Of a DNA stretch of 5,630 nt, positions 1-5,555 are shown in pieces; positions within the stretch are counted from its first letter, which is position 1; every line of letters begins with the position of its first letter. A program made the position numbers and the translations under genes. The notes under the pieces were generated by a model, which saw nothing but the letters and a program-made list of their open reading frames with translations, did no database searches and was not told the origin of the DNA. Source of the DNA: Proteobacteria bacterium SPGG2 (GTDB lineage Bacteria; Pseudomonadota; Gammaproteobacteria; Acidiferrobacterales; SPGG2). The DNA is taken from positions 1-5,630 of the forward strand of contig LXTK01000128.1 in assembly GCA_001643475.1 (NCBI GenBank), written 5' to 3'.

Positions 1-92
1 CAAAGAACATAACCAGGCGCCCCCAAGACTTGGAGATAAAATGCCTTGCTTTTTTCCATGTCACTGACAGTGATCCCCATATGATCAATCAT
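1..92 (-). CDS. VOC/glyoxalase-superfamily protein, N-terminal fragment
   Basis: This is a partial gene of 30 complete codons that starts at the ATG at 92-90 and runs off the left edge. The visible protein begins MIDHMGITVSDMEKSKAFYL and continues to a GAPGY segment. The pattern MIDH-x-G-I-x-V-x-D-x-x-x-S-x-x-FY is the usual first beta-strand and helix of vicinal-oxygen-chelate proteins (glyoxalase I, extradiol dioxygenases, fosfomycin-resistance relatives). In that superfamily the His after Ile-Asp (His4 here) commonly supplies a metal ligand. A good Shine-Dalgarno (AAGGGG, 6 nt before the ATG) supports the start. The substrate cannot be inferred from 30 residues. The gene lies downstream of, and in the same direction as, the hydrolase gene, but a 422-bp gap makes co-transcription doubtful. 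Family assignment rests on this N-terminal motif alone. Confidence 0.8.
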   Translation of the reverse strand, partial: MIDHMGITVSDMEKSKAFYLQVLGAPGYVL

Positions 93-98
93 CAGTTG

Positions 99-104
99 CC
101 CCTT
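99..104 (-). promoter_or_regulatory. Ribosome binding site of the VOC gene
   Basis: On the minus strand AAGGGG lies 6 nt before the ATG at 92. It selects this ATG over the later in-frame ATG codons at residues 5 and 12. Confidence 0.6.
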
Positions 105-140
105 TTGGTCGAGGCGTTTGTTTTGTTTGTTCACATTTGC

Positions 141-163
141 CTGCGGCGCGCCCATGCGCGCAG
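141..163. repeat. GC-rich hairpin in the VOC gene leader
   Basis: GCGCGC at 146-151 and GCGCGC at 156-161 are separated by CCAT. An alternative pairing joins CTGCG (141-145) with CGCAG (159-163). It lies about 50-70 bp upstream of the VOC start codon, so it could be in the leader RNA or be an operator. No U-tract follows in either direction. Confidence 0.35.
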
Positions 164-276
164 AATGACAGCAGATACCCTACAGCAATTCTTTGAAAGT
201 CACGAGTGACCACTTGTGGCTATCAACCGCCTTACCTGTCTTTGTTTACCCATGACTGGTTTGTGATCGCAAAGGC

Positions 277-304
277 GACATTCGAAGCCCCTCGGTTGAA
301 TGTC
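277..304. repeat. Perfect 7-bp inverted repeat, GACATTC/GAATGTC
   Basis: GACATTC (277-283) and GAATGTC (298-304) flank a 14-nt loop. As plus-strand RNA the stem extends inward by one G-U and one A-U pair to 9 bp with a 10-nt loop. It lies about 210 bp beyond the hydrolase stop codon and is not followed by a T-run. Role unknown. Confidence 0.3.
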
Positions 305-514
305 TCTTGAGGGTCGTCTCCTGCCTGATGGGATTTTATCACCTCACCGGCCGCTCCTAAGTGAAAGCGGGCGATGGAAAAAATCTCGTGGCAACCGAAT
401 GTCATCAGACAACTTTACGCTCTATAGCAGCCGGCCGGGAAAGTGATTCGCAGTCGGTAAGGGTCGGGCTACTCGTACCGATCTCCGGGCAAGCGCTGGT
501 AGCCGTAGCATCTG

Positions 515-1420
515 CTATTTGAGATGCTTGGCCAGGAACTCGTTGACACGCTTTAACGCATCCTTGTGTGCCGTACTGCTGTAGCCGAACGTTATCCCCC
601 GCGGCGGATTTCTATAAGTATTCCAGGCGTCTTCCATGTAGAAACGTTCCCCCACCTGAGGATCATCGAAGCCATGGTGGGCGCTTGGGTAAAGCTTGAG
701 CTCCGCAAGTGCTGAACTGCCTTGGCTAGCAACGGCCGTGCGCTGACAATAGTCTGGCCTTCTCGCGTCGTCTTTATCACCGATCAGCATCAGTGCTGGG
801 GCGCTAAACCGCCCGCTCATATTACCCCTACAGTCTGGATAAAAGGCCACCGCCGCTTGAAACTTGGCGTCGTAAAGCTGTCCCATGCCGCCTTCAAACA
901 CAGTACTGAGTACGGCATCCTTCGCCCAGCCCATCACCGCAATTCGATTTGCATCGACGAACGGCAGCGTCGCCAAGTGGGCGCCTGCGCCCACGGCGTC
1001 AGGCACTTGCGCGCCCACGATCCGGTCCCACTCTCCCGTGTTAACTTTATCGCTGGCACACATGTTCTCTGCCTTTCGCGGCTCAAAGCTATCAACCAAC
1101 AGCGCCACATAACCCCAACCTGCTAACTCGACCGCCCAGTCTTTCTGATAGGCTTGAATGCCGCGACAGCCATGCAGCAAGACAACGGCCGGAAAGGGCC
1201 CATTGCCTTTCGGTCGCAAGAGCAGACCACGCAACGGCGTCCCTGGTTCAGGCTTGAGTTCAATACCCTTGGCTTTCGCTCGCTTGAGTTGGAACGGCGT
1301 CGGCGGTGTCCCCGCACTATTGAAGTTCACCCAATCAGCCGCGAATAGCGACCGCGGCGCAACGACGAGGAGCCCGAGCAACACCAAAGCTGCGCATGTG
1401 CGAATAGAGGCATGCTTCAT
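515..1420 (-). CDS. Exported dienelactone-hydrolase-family protein with altered nucleophile elbow
   Basis: A protein of 301 residues from the ATG at 1420. The longer reading from a GTG at 1429 is disfavoured because the GGAGG motif abuts that GTG directly, whereas it sits 8 nt before the ATG. Residues 1-27 form a signal peptide (basic start, hydrophobic core, cleavage near SLFA/ADW), so the product should be exported. The mature part is an alpha/beta-hydrolase of the dienelactone hydrolase type (COG0412-like): PAVVLLHGCRG at 77-87 provides the oxyanion region, an LMLIGDKDD acid strand lies near 210-218, and a YPSAHHGFD histidine loop lies at 244-252. The expected nucleophile elbow G-x-[CS]-x-G reads G164-W-A-K-D168, with Ala166 where Cys or Ser should be. 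Acid and His candidates remain, so the fold is probably intact while classical hydrolysis may be lost. It is a single gene with no visible partner. The family assignment is firm; activity is doubtful. Confidence 0.85.
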   Translation of the reverse strand: MKHASIRTCAALVLLGLLVVAPRSLFAADWVNFNSAGTPPTPFQLKRAKAKGIELKPEPGTPLRGLLLRPKGNGPFPAVVLLHGCRGIQAYQKDWAVELAGWGYVALLVDSFEPRKAENMCASDKVNTGEWDRIVGAQVPDAVGAGAHLATLPFVDANRIAVMGWAKDAVLSTVFEGGMGQLYDAKFQAAVAFYPDCRGNMSGRFSAPALMLIGDKDDARRPDYCQRTAVASQGSSALAELKLYPSAHHGFDDPQVGERFYMEDAWNTYRNPPRGITFGYSSTAHKDALKRVNEFLAKHLK

Positions 1421-1428
1421 AATCGACA

Positions 1429-1433
1429 CCTCC
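1429..1433 (-). promoter_or_regulatory. Strong Shine-Dalgarno of the hydrolase gene
   Basis: GGAGG on the minus strand lies 8 nt before the ATG at 1420. It abuts or overlaps the upstream in-frame GTG at 1429 and therefore decides the start in favour of the ATG. Confidence 0.75.
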
Positions 1434-1499
1434 GTTGTCTAAAGAGCAAGCTAAAACAATGCTACGCGCCTTCGCCGGTCCTGACTATAAGACGTGAAC

Positions 1500-1514
1500 T
1501 GGACTGCCAGTCCA
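1500..1514. repeat. Inverted repeat TGGACT-GCC-AGTCCA upstream of the hydrolase gene
   Basis: Perfect 6-bp arms around a 3-bp centre lie about 80-95 bp upstream of the hydrolase start codon. The dimension suits a dimeric regulator site. It is next to the minus-strand TATAGT at about 1485, a weak -10 candidate. Operator function is an inference only. Confidence 0.3.
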
Positions 1515-1617
1515 TCGATGCTCCGGTTGGGAACCAGTGGATCGGGGTTCACGCAATCTGGGAATGTCTCCTTTGGGTCGAAAGCGGGCTGTTGATGGTT
1601 GTCGGTATAACTATGCC

Positions 1618-1695
1618 GCATAACAACGGCATCGAGGTGTTCGCTGCGCTCACTCGGACGAGTGTTCCGCGCGCCGCTCATGCCGGTTGTTAGGC
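1618..1695 (-). mobile_element. Integron attC recombination site (59-base element), solitary
   Basis: On the minus strand a 78-bp imperfect palindrome begins with GCCTAAC (R'', 1695-1689; fits RYYYAAC) and ends with GTTATGC (R', 1624-1618; GTTRRRY with one mismatch). Inside these, L'' AACCGGCAT (1688-1680) pairs with L' ATGCCGTTG, but L'' carries one unpaired extra C. This matches the extrahelical-base rule of attC sites, where L'' has an extra C on the top strand (G on the recombining bottom strand), and it orients the site on the minus strand. The central part folds further: GAG/CTC next to the L arms, then CACTCG-GA-CGAGTG at 1651-1664 at the tip. The site starts 17 nt after the stop of the 2OG-Fe(II) oxygenase gene, as in a gene cassette. 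No integrase gene and no second attC are in view. An attC-like intergenic repeat of other origin is the main alternative. Confidence 0.72.
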
Positions 1696-1712
1696 AGCCA
1701 TACCGATAGTTT

Positions 1713-2357
1713 TCACCATAGTGGCTTGCTGATATTCTCTGTAAACGAAGAGAACATGACGTTAAAGCTGATGCTTATTCTCTCCTCATCGCTCCTATTG
1801 GAATCGACGGAATGCTGGAGATAGGATGGGAATACAAGAAGCGTGCCGTTCCTCACCTTCACGACAACCTGATCGGTATTCTGGGCGGTTAGTTCCGTGA
1901 CCGGTGGCCTGATAATCGCGGCTTGAATCCTCGGGTCGTGAAAATTAATAGTGTCAGCTTCTGGATGCGTTTGTACGTAGTAAACACCGCTCAAGAAGTT
2001 GTTCGGATGGGCATGCATTCGGTGTGAGGCGCCCTTTGCGCTGATATTCGCCCAGCAACCGGTGATTTCGATGGCGTCATAGCCAATTTTCAAGAATCTC
2101 AATACGATTTTAATGGTGCCATGGACGTGCGACACTAGATCACCAAATTCGCCCAATTTGTGTAGATCTTTGCTCGACTGCCAGGCTTCACCGGTGCCAA
2201 GCGGGGGTAGGCTTACACGCATTTCCTTAAGTGCTTTTATGACCTTCGCATTCGTTGCCTTATAGTTTTCCCTCCTAAGCTGAACGTTCCATACAAACGT
2301 TGGAAACACGGACAACACGTCCGAGCTCTCGATCCACGAATCGTCCTTCTTCTCCAT
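1713..2357 (-). CDS. 2OG-Fe(II) oxygenase family protein (TIGR02466-like), probable integron cassette gene
   Basis: A protein of 214 residues with no signal peptide, hence cytoplasmic. It follows the TIGR02466/PF13759 putative 2-oxoglutarate/Fe(II) dioxygenase pattern. An N-terminal VFPTFVW motif (17-23) is followed by W102-A-N104, a His-rich H112-R-M-H115-A-H117-P-N segment leading into LSGVYYV (122-128), NFHDPR (138-143), GTLLVFPSYLQHSV (171-184) and ERISISFNV (192-200). His182 is the likely distal iron ligand, one of His115/His117 the proximal one, and Arg193 the likely 2OG-binding residue; these assignments are inferred from the family. The substrate is unknown, and members of this family occur in marine bacteria and phages. 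The start ATG has GAGG 8 nt upstream. An attC-like site lies 17 nt past the stop and hemJ, in the same direction, ends 112 bp upstream. I see no strong promoter of its own. Confidence 0.82.
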   Translation of the reverse strand: MEKKDDSWIESSDVLSVFPTFVWNVQLRRENYKATNAKVIKALKEMRVSLPPLGTGEAWQSSKDLHKLGEFGDLVSHVHGTIKIVLRFLKIGYDAIEITGCWANISAKGASHRMHAHPNNFLSGVYYVQTHPEADTINFHDPRIQAAIIRPPVTELTAQNTDQVVVKVRNGTLLVFPSYLQHSVDSNRSDEERISISFNVMFSSFTENISKPLW

Positions 2358-2444
2358 GAGCCAGTCCTCGTGCCGTTCGATTGCTTGCCTAAGGGGTTTG
2401 ATGATTAGTTGCGGTTACCGAGCCGGCGCCCCGATGAGAATGAT

Positions 2445-2461
2445 TGTCGCCATAGGCGACA
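2445..2461 (-). terminator. Probable weak terminator hairpin after hemJ
   Basis: On the minus strand TGTCGCC-TAT-GGCGACA forms a perfect 7-bp stem with a 3-nt loop, starting 8 nt after the hemJ stop codon. The following sequence (ATCATTCTC) is only moderately U-rich, so termination may be partial. If it reads through, the oxygenase gene downstream could be co-transcribed with hemJ. Confidence 0.5.
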
Positions 2462-2469
2462 CAATAAAC

Positions 2470-2883
2470 CTATAAGGGCTTAACAACTGCCAGTATCACC
2501 ACCGCAATCAAGATTAACACCGGGAATTCATTTAGCCAGCGGTAAAAGACATGACTGTGCTTACTACGATCATGCTTGAAATCCAGCAGTAGTTTGCCGC
2601 AATAGATATGATAAGCAACGAGAGCTATGACTAGTGCTAGTTTTATGTGCAGCCAAATGCCGCTGAAACCGTAACCCAGCCACAGCCATACACCAAATAT
2701 CAAAGTGAGAACTGCGCCTGGCGTCATGATGCCGTAGTACAGTTTGCGTTCCATGATTTTGAAGCGTTCGATGCCGGCCGTATCAGTCACGGTGCTGTGA
2801 TAGACGAACAACCGCGGCAGATAAAACAAACCCGCGAACCAGGTCACCATGAAAATGATATGCAGCGCCTTAATCCAAAGCAT
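2470..2883 (-). CDS. hemJ: Protoporphyrinogen IX oxidase HemJ (CopD-like membrane protein)
   Basis: A protein of 137 residues from the ATG at 2883. This start is preferred because GAGA lies 6 nt upstream and because family members usually begin MLW-x-KA-x-HIIF. An ATG at 2895 would add MRFH but lacks a Shine-Dalgarno. HemJ oxidises protoporphyrinogen IX to protoporphyrin IX, the penultimate step of heme synthesis, in the inner membrane. Hallmarks visible are WIKALHIIFMVTWFAGLFYL with the conserved His8, then PRLFVYH (23-29), the MERKLYYGIMTPG loop after the first helix, WLHIKL (77-82) with the conserved Lys81, YHIYCGKLL and RWLNEFPVL near the C-terminus. Four transmembrane helices are apparent, and the length is typical for the family. 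The gene is divergent from the DUF4197 gene across about 90 bp and is followed by a hairpin. Its last codons read VVKPL, the usual HemJ ending, so it is intact. Confidence 0.92.
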   Translation of the reverse strand: MLWIKALHIIFMVTWFAGLFYLPRLFVYHSTVTDTAGIERFKIMERKLYYGIMTPGAVLTLIFGVWLWLGYGFSGIWLHIKLALVIALVAYHIYCGKLLLDFKHDRSKHSHVFYRWLNEFPVLILIAVVILAVVKPL

Positions 2884-2973
2884 ATGAAATCTCATTTAGC
2901 ACTGGAATGAGTGGGAGCATCTCGTATATTCTACCCTGATTCGCGAGAGGGCACCGTAAGCAAGCACTTAACC
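2884..2973. promoter_or_regulatory. Divergent intergenic region of hemJ and the DUF4197 gene
   Basis: Ninety base pairs separate the two start codons, so both promoters must lie here or within the gene starts. The only AT-rich candidates are TATATT at 2925-2930 (plus strand) and the overlapping TAGAAT at 2928-2933 read on the minus strand. Neither has a good -35 hexamer at the right spacing. Overlapping back-to-back promoters are possible. Confidence 0.35.
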
Positions 2974-3678
2974 ATGAAAGCAAAAATACTAATCTTAGTT
3001 ACCGTTATCGGTTTGCTAGTATCGTTAGTCAGTTGCCGAACTGACTTGATCAAGGCGGCATTCGAGGACAATCAAGGCCTAGACGCGCAGACAATAGCGG
3101 CCGGACTGAAAGAGGCGTTGCAGCAGGGCACCCAGCAAGGTGTCGATGCCTTGGGCCGGGCCGATGGCTATTTGGGCAATGGTCAGGTCAGAATTCCGCT
3201 GCCGGAGGAACTGCGTAAGGTTGAAAAATTCTTGCGCAAGATCGGCGCCGATCGTTACGCCGACGATTTCATCATTAGCCTCAACCGGGCGGCAGAGGCG
3301 GCGGCGCCCCATGCCAAGGCAATCTTCGTCGATGTAATCCGCAATATGACTATCCGCGATGCAGTGGATATTCTCAAAGGTCCCGACGATGCCGCGACAC
3401 GATACTTTCGACGTAATTCCGAGACTCGATTGGCTACGAGCTTTCGTCCCATCGTAGCGAACTTCACCAGCAAAGTCGGTGTGACATCGCATTACAAGAA
3501 GTTTGCCAAACAGGCAGAACGTTTGGGACTCGCAGGCTCTAAGGATTTAGATCTGGATGACTATGTAACGAGTAAGGCCTTGGATGGGCTTTACTTGATG
3601 ATCGCGGCTGAAGAGCGCCGCATTCGACAAGATCCGGTGGCGCGCACCACCGAATTGCTGCGCCGGGTTTTTCAATAG
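2974..3678 (+). CDS. DUF4197 domain-containing lipoprotein
   Basis: A protein of 234 residues from the ATG at 2974. A reading from a GTG at 2911 would add 21 residues before the signal sequence and is less likely. Residues 1-20 are a hydrophobic signal sequence ending in a lipobox, L18-V-S-C21, so the product is probably lipidated at Cys21. Arg at position +2 (no Asp) suggests outer-membrane sorting. The rest matches DUF4197 over its whole length: TIAAGLKEALQQGTQQGVD near 40-60, LGRADGYLGNGQVRIPLPE, LRKVEKFLRKIG, LNRAAEAAAPHAK, GPDDAATRYFRR, FRPIVANFTSKVGVT, and a C-terminal DLDDYVTSKALDGL and EERRIRQDPVARTTELLRRVF. The fold should be largely helical. No biochemical function is established for this family to my knowledge. 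It stands alone on the plus strand, with no Shine-Dalgarno close to the chosen ATG. Confidence 0.88.
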   Translation: MKAKILILVTVIGLLVSLVSCRTDLIKAAFEDNQGLDAQTIAAGLKEALQQGTQQGVDALGRADGYLGNGQVRIPLPEELRKVEKFLRKIGADRYADDFIISLNRAAEAAAPHAKAIFVDVIRNMTIRDAVDILKGPDDAATRYFRRNSETRLATSFRPIVANFTSKVGVTSHYKKFAKQAERLGLAGSKDLDLDDYVTSKALDGLYLMIAAEERRIRQDPVARTTELLRRVFQ

Positions 3679-3721
3679 TTTGTTAATTTATTCCTCATTC
3701 TCCGTCTTTCCGACAAACGCG

Positions 3722-3750
3722 GTCGTATGCGTGCTATATGGACATATGAC
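3722..3750 (+). repeat. Stem-forming repeat between the DUF4197 and barrel genes
   Basis: GTCGTATG (3722-3729) can pair with CATATGAC (3743-3750), giving 8 bp including one G-U in plus-strand RNA, with a 13-nt loop. It ends 13 bp before the extended -10 of the barrel gene. It could be 3' UTR structure of the DUF4197 transcript or a regulator site over the -35 region. No T-run follows. Confidence 0.3.
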
Positions 3751-3762
3751 GGTTCTCCGATC

Positions 3763-3771
3763 TGATATAAG
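3763..3771 (+). promoter_or_regulatory. Extended -10 promoter of the barrel gene
   Basis: TGA followed by TATAAG fits the TGn extended -10 pattern of sigma-70 promoters, which tolerate a poor -35. Transcription would start near 3778 and leave a leader of about 45 nt. A small inverted repeat AAGCT-GT-AGCTT (3769-3780) overlaps the predicted start and could be an operator. Confidence 0.45.
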
Positions 3772-3825
3772 CTGTAGCTTCTCGAACATGGCTTCACTCA
3801 ACTACCCCATAATAGGGAGTGCATG

Positions 3826-4344
3826 ATGAAAATCTGCCGATTGATCTCCGTATTGATGTTATTAAGTTTTGTCACCATCACCACGCCATTTGCATGGCCG
3901 GCCGAACCCGGCTGGTATTTCGGCGCCGGCATTGGTAATTCGGATCCCGATGTAAGTTTCCTGGACGACGATAGCGGTACAAAGTTCTTCGCAGGTTACA
4001 ACTATGATGGGACCTGGGGTTTGGAAGGCGCTTTCGTGGAGCTCGGTGATTTTGATATCGATACACGTCCGGGATCGGTAGAAGTAGACGGTTTTCAATT
4101 CGCTGCTGTCGGCAATCTACCGGTCGGCGAGGCGTCTTTATTCGGTAAGGCCGGTTTTTACAGGTGGGATGCCGAAGCCCCCGCCGGATCGCCGATAGGC
4201 GATGATGACGGCATCGATGTCATGTGGGGATTTGGCATTGCCTTCGAGATTTCCGACAATTGGCTCGTTCGCGGAGAATGGGAGCGCTTCGACATCGATG
4301 GTGATGATATCGACATGTTATCCATAAGCCTGGTCGTTAAATGA
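3826..4344 (+). CDS. Small acidic outer-membrane beta-barrel protein
   Basis: A protein of 172 residues from the second of two tandem ATG codons. AGGGAG lies 6 nt before this ATG but only 3 nt before the one at 3823. A signal peptide spans about residues 1-26 (MKICRL start, hydrophobic core, cleavage near FAWPA/EPG). The mature part has alternating beta-strand patterns and aromatic-glycine motifs typical of 8-stranded OmpA/opacity-type barrels: GWYFGAGIG, TKFFAGYNYDGTWGLEGAFVELGDF, FQFAAVGNLP, ASLFGKAGFYRWD, VMWGFGIAFEI, NWLVRGEWERFD and the final MLSISLVVK. The loops are very rich in Asp (SFLDDDSG, IGDDDGID, DIDGDDID), so divalent-cation binding or simply an acidic surface is possible. The C-terminus is Lys rather than the common aromatic residue. 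Its 3' end overlaps convergent hemW by 27 bp. Specific role unknown. Confidence 0.8.
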   Translation: MKICRLISVLMLLSFVTITTPFAWPAEPGWYFGAGIGNSDPDVSFLDDDSGTKFFAGYNYDGTWGLEGAFVELGDFDIDTRPGSVEVDGFQFAAVGNLPVGEASLFGKAGFYRWDAEAPAGSPIGDDDGIDVMWGFGIAFEISDNWLVRGEWERFDIDGDDIDMLSISLVVK

Positions 4345-5523
4345 CACAGTAACACTTTGCGGTTTTTCGCCGTCAGACAGAAATAGACACAACAAATCAT
4401 TTAGGAAACGCTTGCCGCGATCAGTCGGCCGGATCGTTTGGTCGCCCCGCACAAGCAATTCTTCCCGTTGGGCAGTATTCAAAGCACTCATTGCCACAGA
4501 GATGGGTAGACCAGTGCGTTCTTGAAATAGTGGCACCGGGAATCCGTCGGTCAAGCGTAGCGCGTTCATCATAAACTCGACAATCGCATCCTGCCAAGAA
4601 AGGCGTCGATCGTCGATGATCCCTCGCGCGGTGCCTGCATTGGCGATGTAGGCGTTGGGTTGATTTATTTTTCTCGTACGACTGATACCCTCGGCATCGC
4701 TGATTTTTCCGTGGGCGCCGGCACCGATGCCGAGATAGTCTCCGAAGTGCCAATAATTGAGGTTGTGGTTACAGCGCCTGCCCTCGCGCGCATAGGCCGA
4801 CACTTCGTATTGCTGGTATTCGTTGTCTCTCAGAAATTCTTGCAACTGTTGTTGCATCGTCCATCGGATATCGTCATCCGGCAGTTCCGGGGGTGCCGCA
4901 TAGAATGCAGTGTTGGGCTCGATTGTTAGTTGATATACCGACAGATGATCGGGTGCTAAATCGATAGCGGTGCGAACATCGGCAAGGGCTTGCTCAACCG
5001 TTTGGTTAGGTAAGCCAAACATCAGGTCGAGATTGAAATTGTCAAACCCTGCCGCCCGCGCCGCATCCGCCGCGCGCAACGCCTCCTCGCGTCCGTGCAT
5101 GCGGCCCAAGGCTCGCAACTTTTCTTCTTCGAAACTCTGCACGCCGATGGAGAGCCGATTGATACCGGCCTCACGAAAGCCCTTGAATCGGCCCAAATCG
5201 ACGGTGCCGGGATTGGCTTCCAAGGTGACTTCGCTCTCAGCATCGAATGGCAGCCGCGCTCGTACGGCCGATAACAACGCGTCTATCGAGTCTGGCGAAA
5301 ACAGACTCGGAGTGCCTCCGCCCAGGAATATGGACTGAATGCGGCGGCCCCACACGCGTGGCAGGTCCTGATCGAGGTCGCGTATGAGCGCGTCGATATA
5401 CGCTTGCTCCGGCAGTTCTTCGCCTAGTCGGTATGAATTGAAATCACAATACGGACACTTACGTACGCACCAGGGTAGGTGAATATAGAGTGAAAGTGGC
5501 GGCGGCGCGGCAAAGTTGAACAT
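4318..5523 (-). CDS. hemW: Radical SAM family heme chaperone HemW
   Basis: A protein of 401 residues, cytoplasmic. HemW binds a [4Fe-4S] cluster and SAM and passes heme to target proteins; it was formerly annotated as oxygen-independent coproporphyrinogen oxidase-like. The N-terminal SLYIHLPWCVRKCPYCDFNS carries the C19-x3-C23-x2-C26 cluster motif. Phe28 occupies the place of the fourth Cys found in true HemN, which favours HemW. Further radical-SAM motifs are LGGGTPSLF (67-75), TLEANPGT (100-107), GINRLSIGVQSF (120-131), LDLMFGLPNQT (165-175) and LSVYQLTIEPNT (194-205). CNHNLNYW (251-258) and YLGIGAGAHG (263-272) are typical of the family, and the HemW C-terminal domain follows from about 290. 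The family usually ends near FLNDLL-x-LFL (about residue 382). Here roughly 19 more residues follow, the last 8 codons and the stop lying inside the convergent barrel gene. No Shine-Dalgarno precedes the ATG. Confidence 0.95.
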   Translation of the reverse strand: MFNFAAPPPLSLYIHLPWCVRKCPYCDFNSYRLGEELPEQAYIDALIRDLDQDLPRVWGRRIQSIFLGGGTPSLFSPDSIDALLSAVRARLPFDAESEVTLEANPGTVDLGRFKGFREAGINRLSIGVQSFEEEKLRALGRMHGREEALRAADAARAAGFDNFNLDLMFGLPNQTVEQALADVRTAIDLAPDHLSVYQLTIEPNTAFYAAPPELPDDDIRWTMQQQLQEFLRDNEYQQYEVSAYAREGRRCNHNLNYWHFGDYLGIGAGAHGKISDAEGISRTRKINQPNAYIANAGTARGIIDDRRLSWQDAIVEFMMNALRLTDGFPVPLFQERTGLPISVAMSALNTAQREELLVRGDQTIRPTDRGKRFLNDLLCLFLSDGEKPQSVTVSFNDQAYG

Positions 5524-5533
5524 TTGTCATAGA

Positions 5534-5546
5534 GACCGTGGCGGTC
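5534..5546 (-). repeat. Hairpin at the 5' end of the hemW leader
   Basis: GACCG-CCA-CGGTC, a perfect 5-bp stem with a 3-nt loop, falls in the short leader predicted from the -10 box. It may stabilise the 5' end or influence ribosome loading, since no Shine-Dalgarno is present. Confidence 0.4.
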
Positions 5547-5555
5547 GTGATGAGG

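Larger units (their letters stand above)
93..514. other. 422-bp intergenic region, no gene recognised
   Basis: This lies between the stop of the hydrolase gene and the start of the VOC gene, both on the minus strand. I find no convincing ORF with a ribosome binding site on either strand, no tRNA T-loop and no integron-type core site. Three stem-forming stretches are visible: a GC hairpin at 141-163, a 7-bp perfect inverted repeat at 277-304, and TCGGTA/TACCGA arms at 454-459 and 476-481. None is followed by a U-run, so none is a clear intrinsic terminator. The region should hold the 3' UTR of the hydrolase gene and the promoter of the VOC gene, but no strong -35/-10 pair stands out. Confidence 0.6.

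Noticed and set aside
61..73. Perfect palindrome TCACTG-A-CAGTGA
   Set aside because: It lies inside the VOC coding sequence, encoding the conserved TVSD segment, so chance is the simpler explanation.
1451..1681. Minus-strand 76-residue reading frame starting inside the attC-like element
   Set aside because: Its N-terminal part is simply the translated palindrome (an RNTRPSERSEH-like peptide); it has no ribosome binding site and no recognisable domain.
1412..1693. Plus-strand 93-residue reading frame across the hydrolase upstream region and attC
   Set aside because: It starts within the antisense of the hydrolase signal peptide, covers the palindrome and resembles no protein family.
2473..2560. 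A second attC ending or starting at the hemJ tail (GCTTAAC on the plus strand)
   Set aside because: No matching L arms or partner core box were found within a plausible attC length on either side, and the sequence encodes the normal HemJ C-terminus.
3079..3492. Minus-strand 137-residue reading frame inside the DUF4197 gene
   Set aside because: Antisense shadow of a gene with full-length family similarity; it lacks a ribosome site and domain features.
4345..4385. Terminator for the barrel gene around GCGGTTTTTCGCC
   Set aside because: Only 3 bp can pair and the segment encodes the hemW tail on the other strand.
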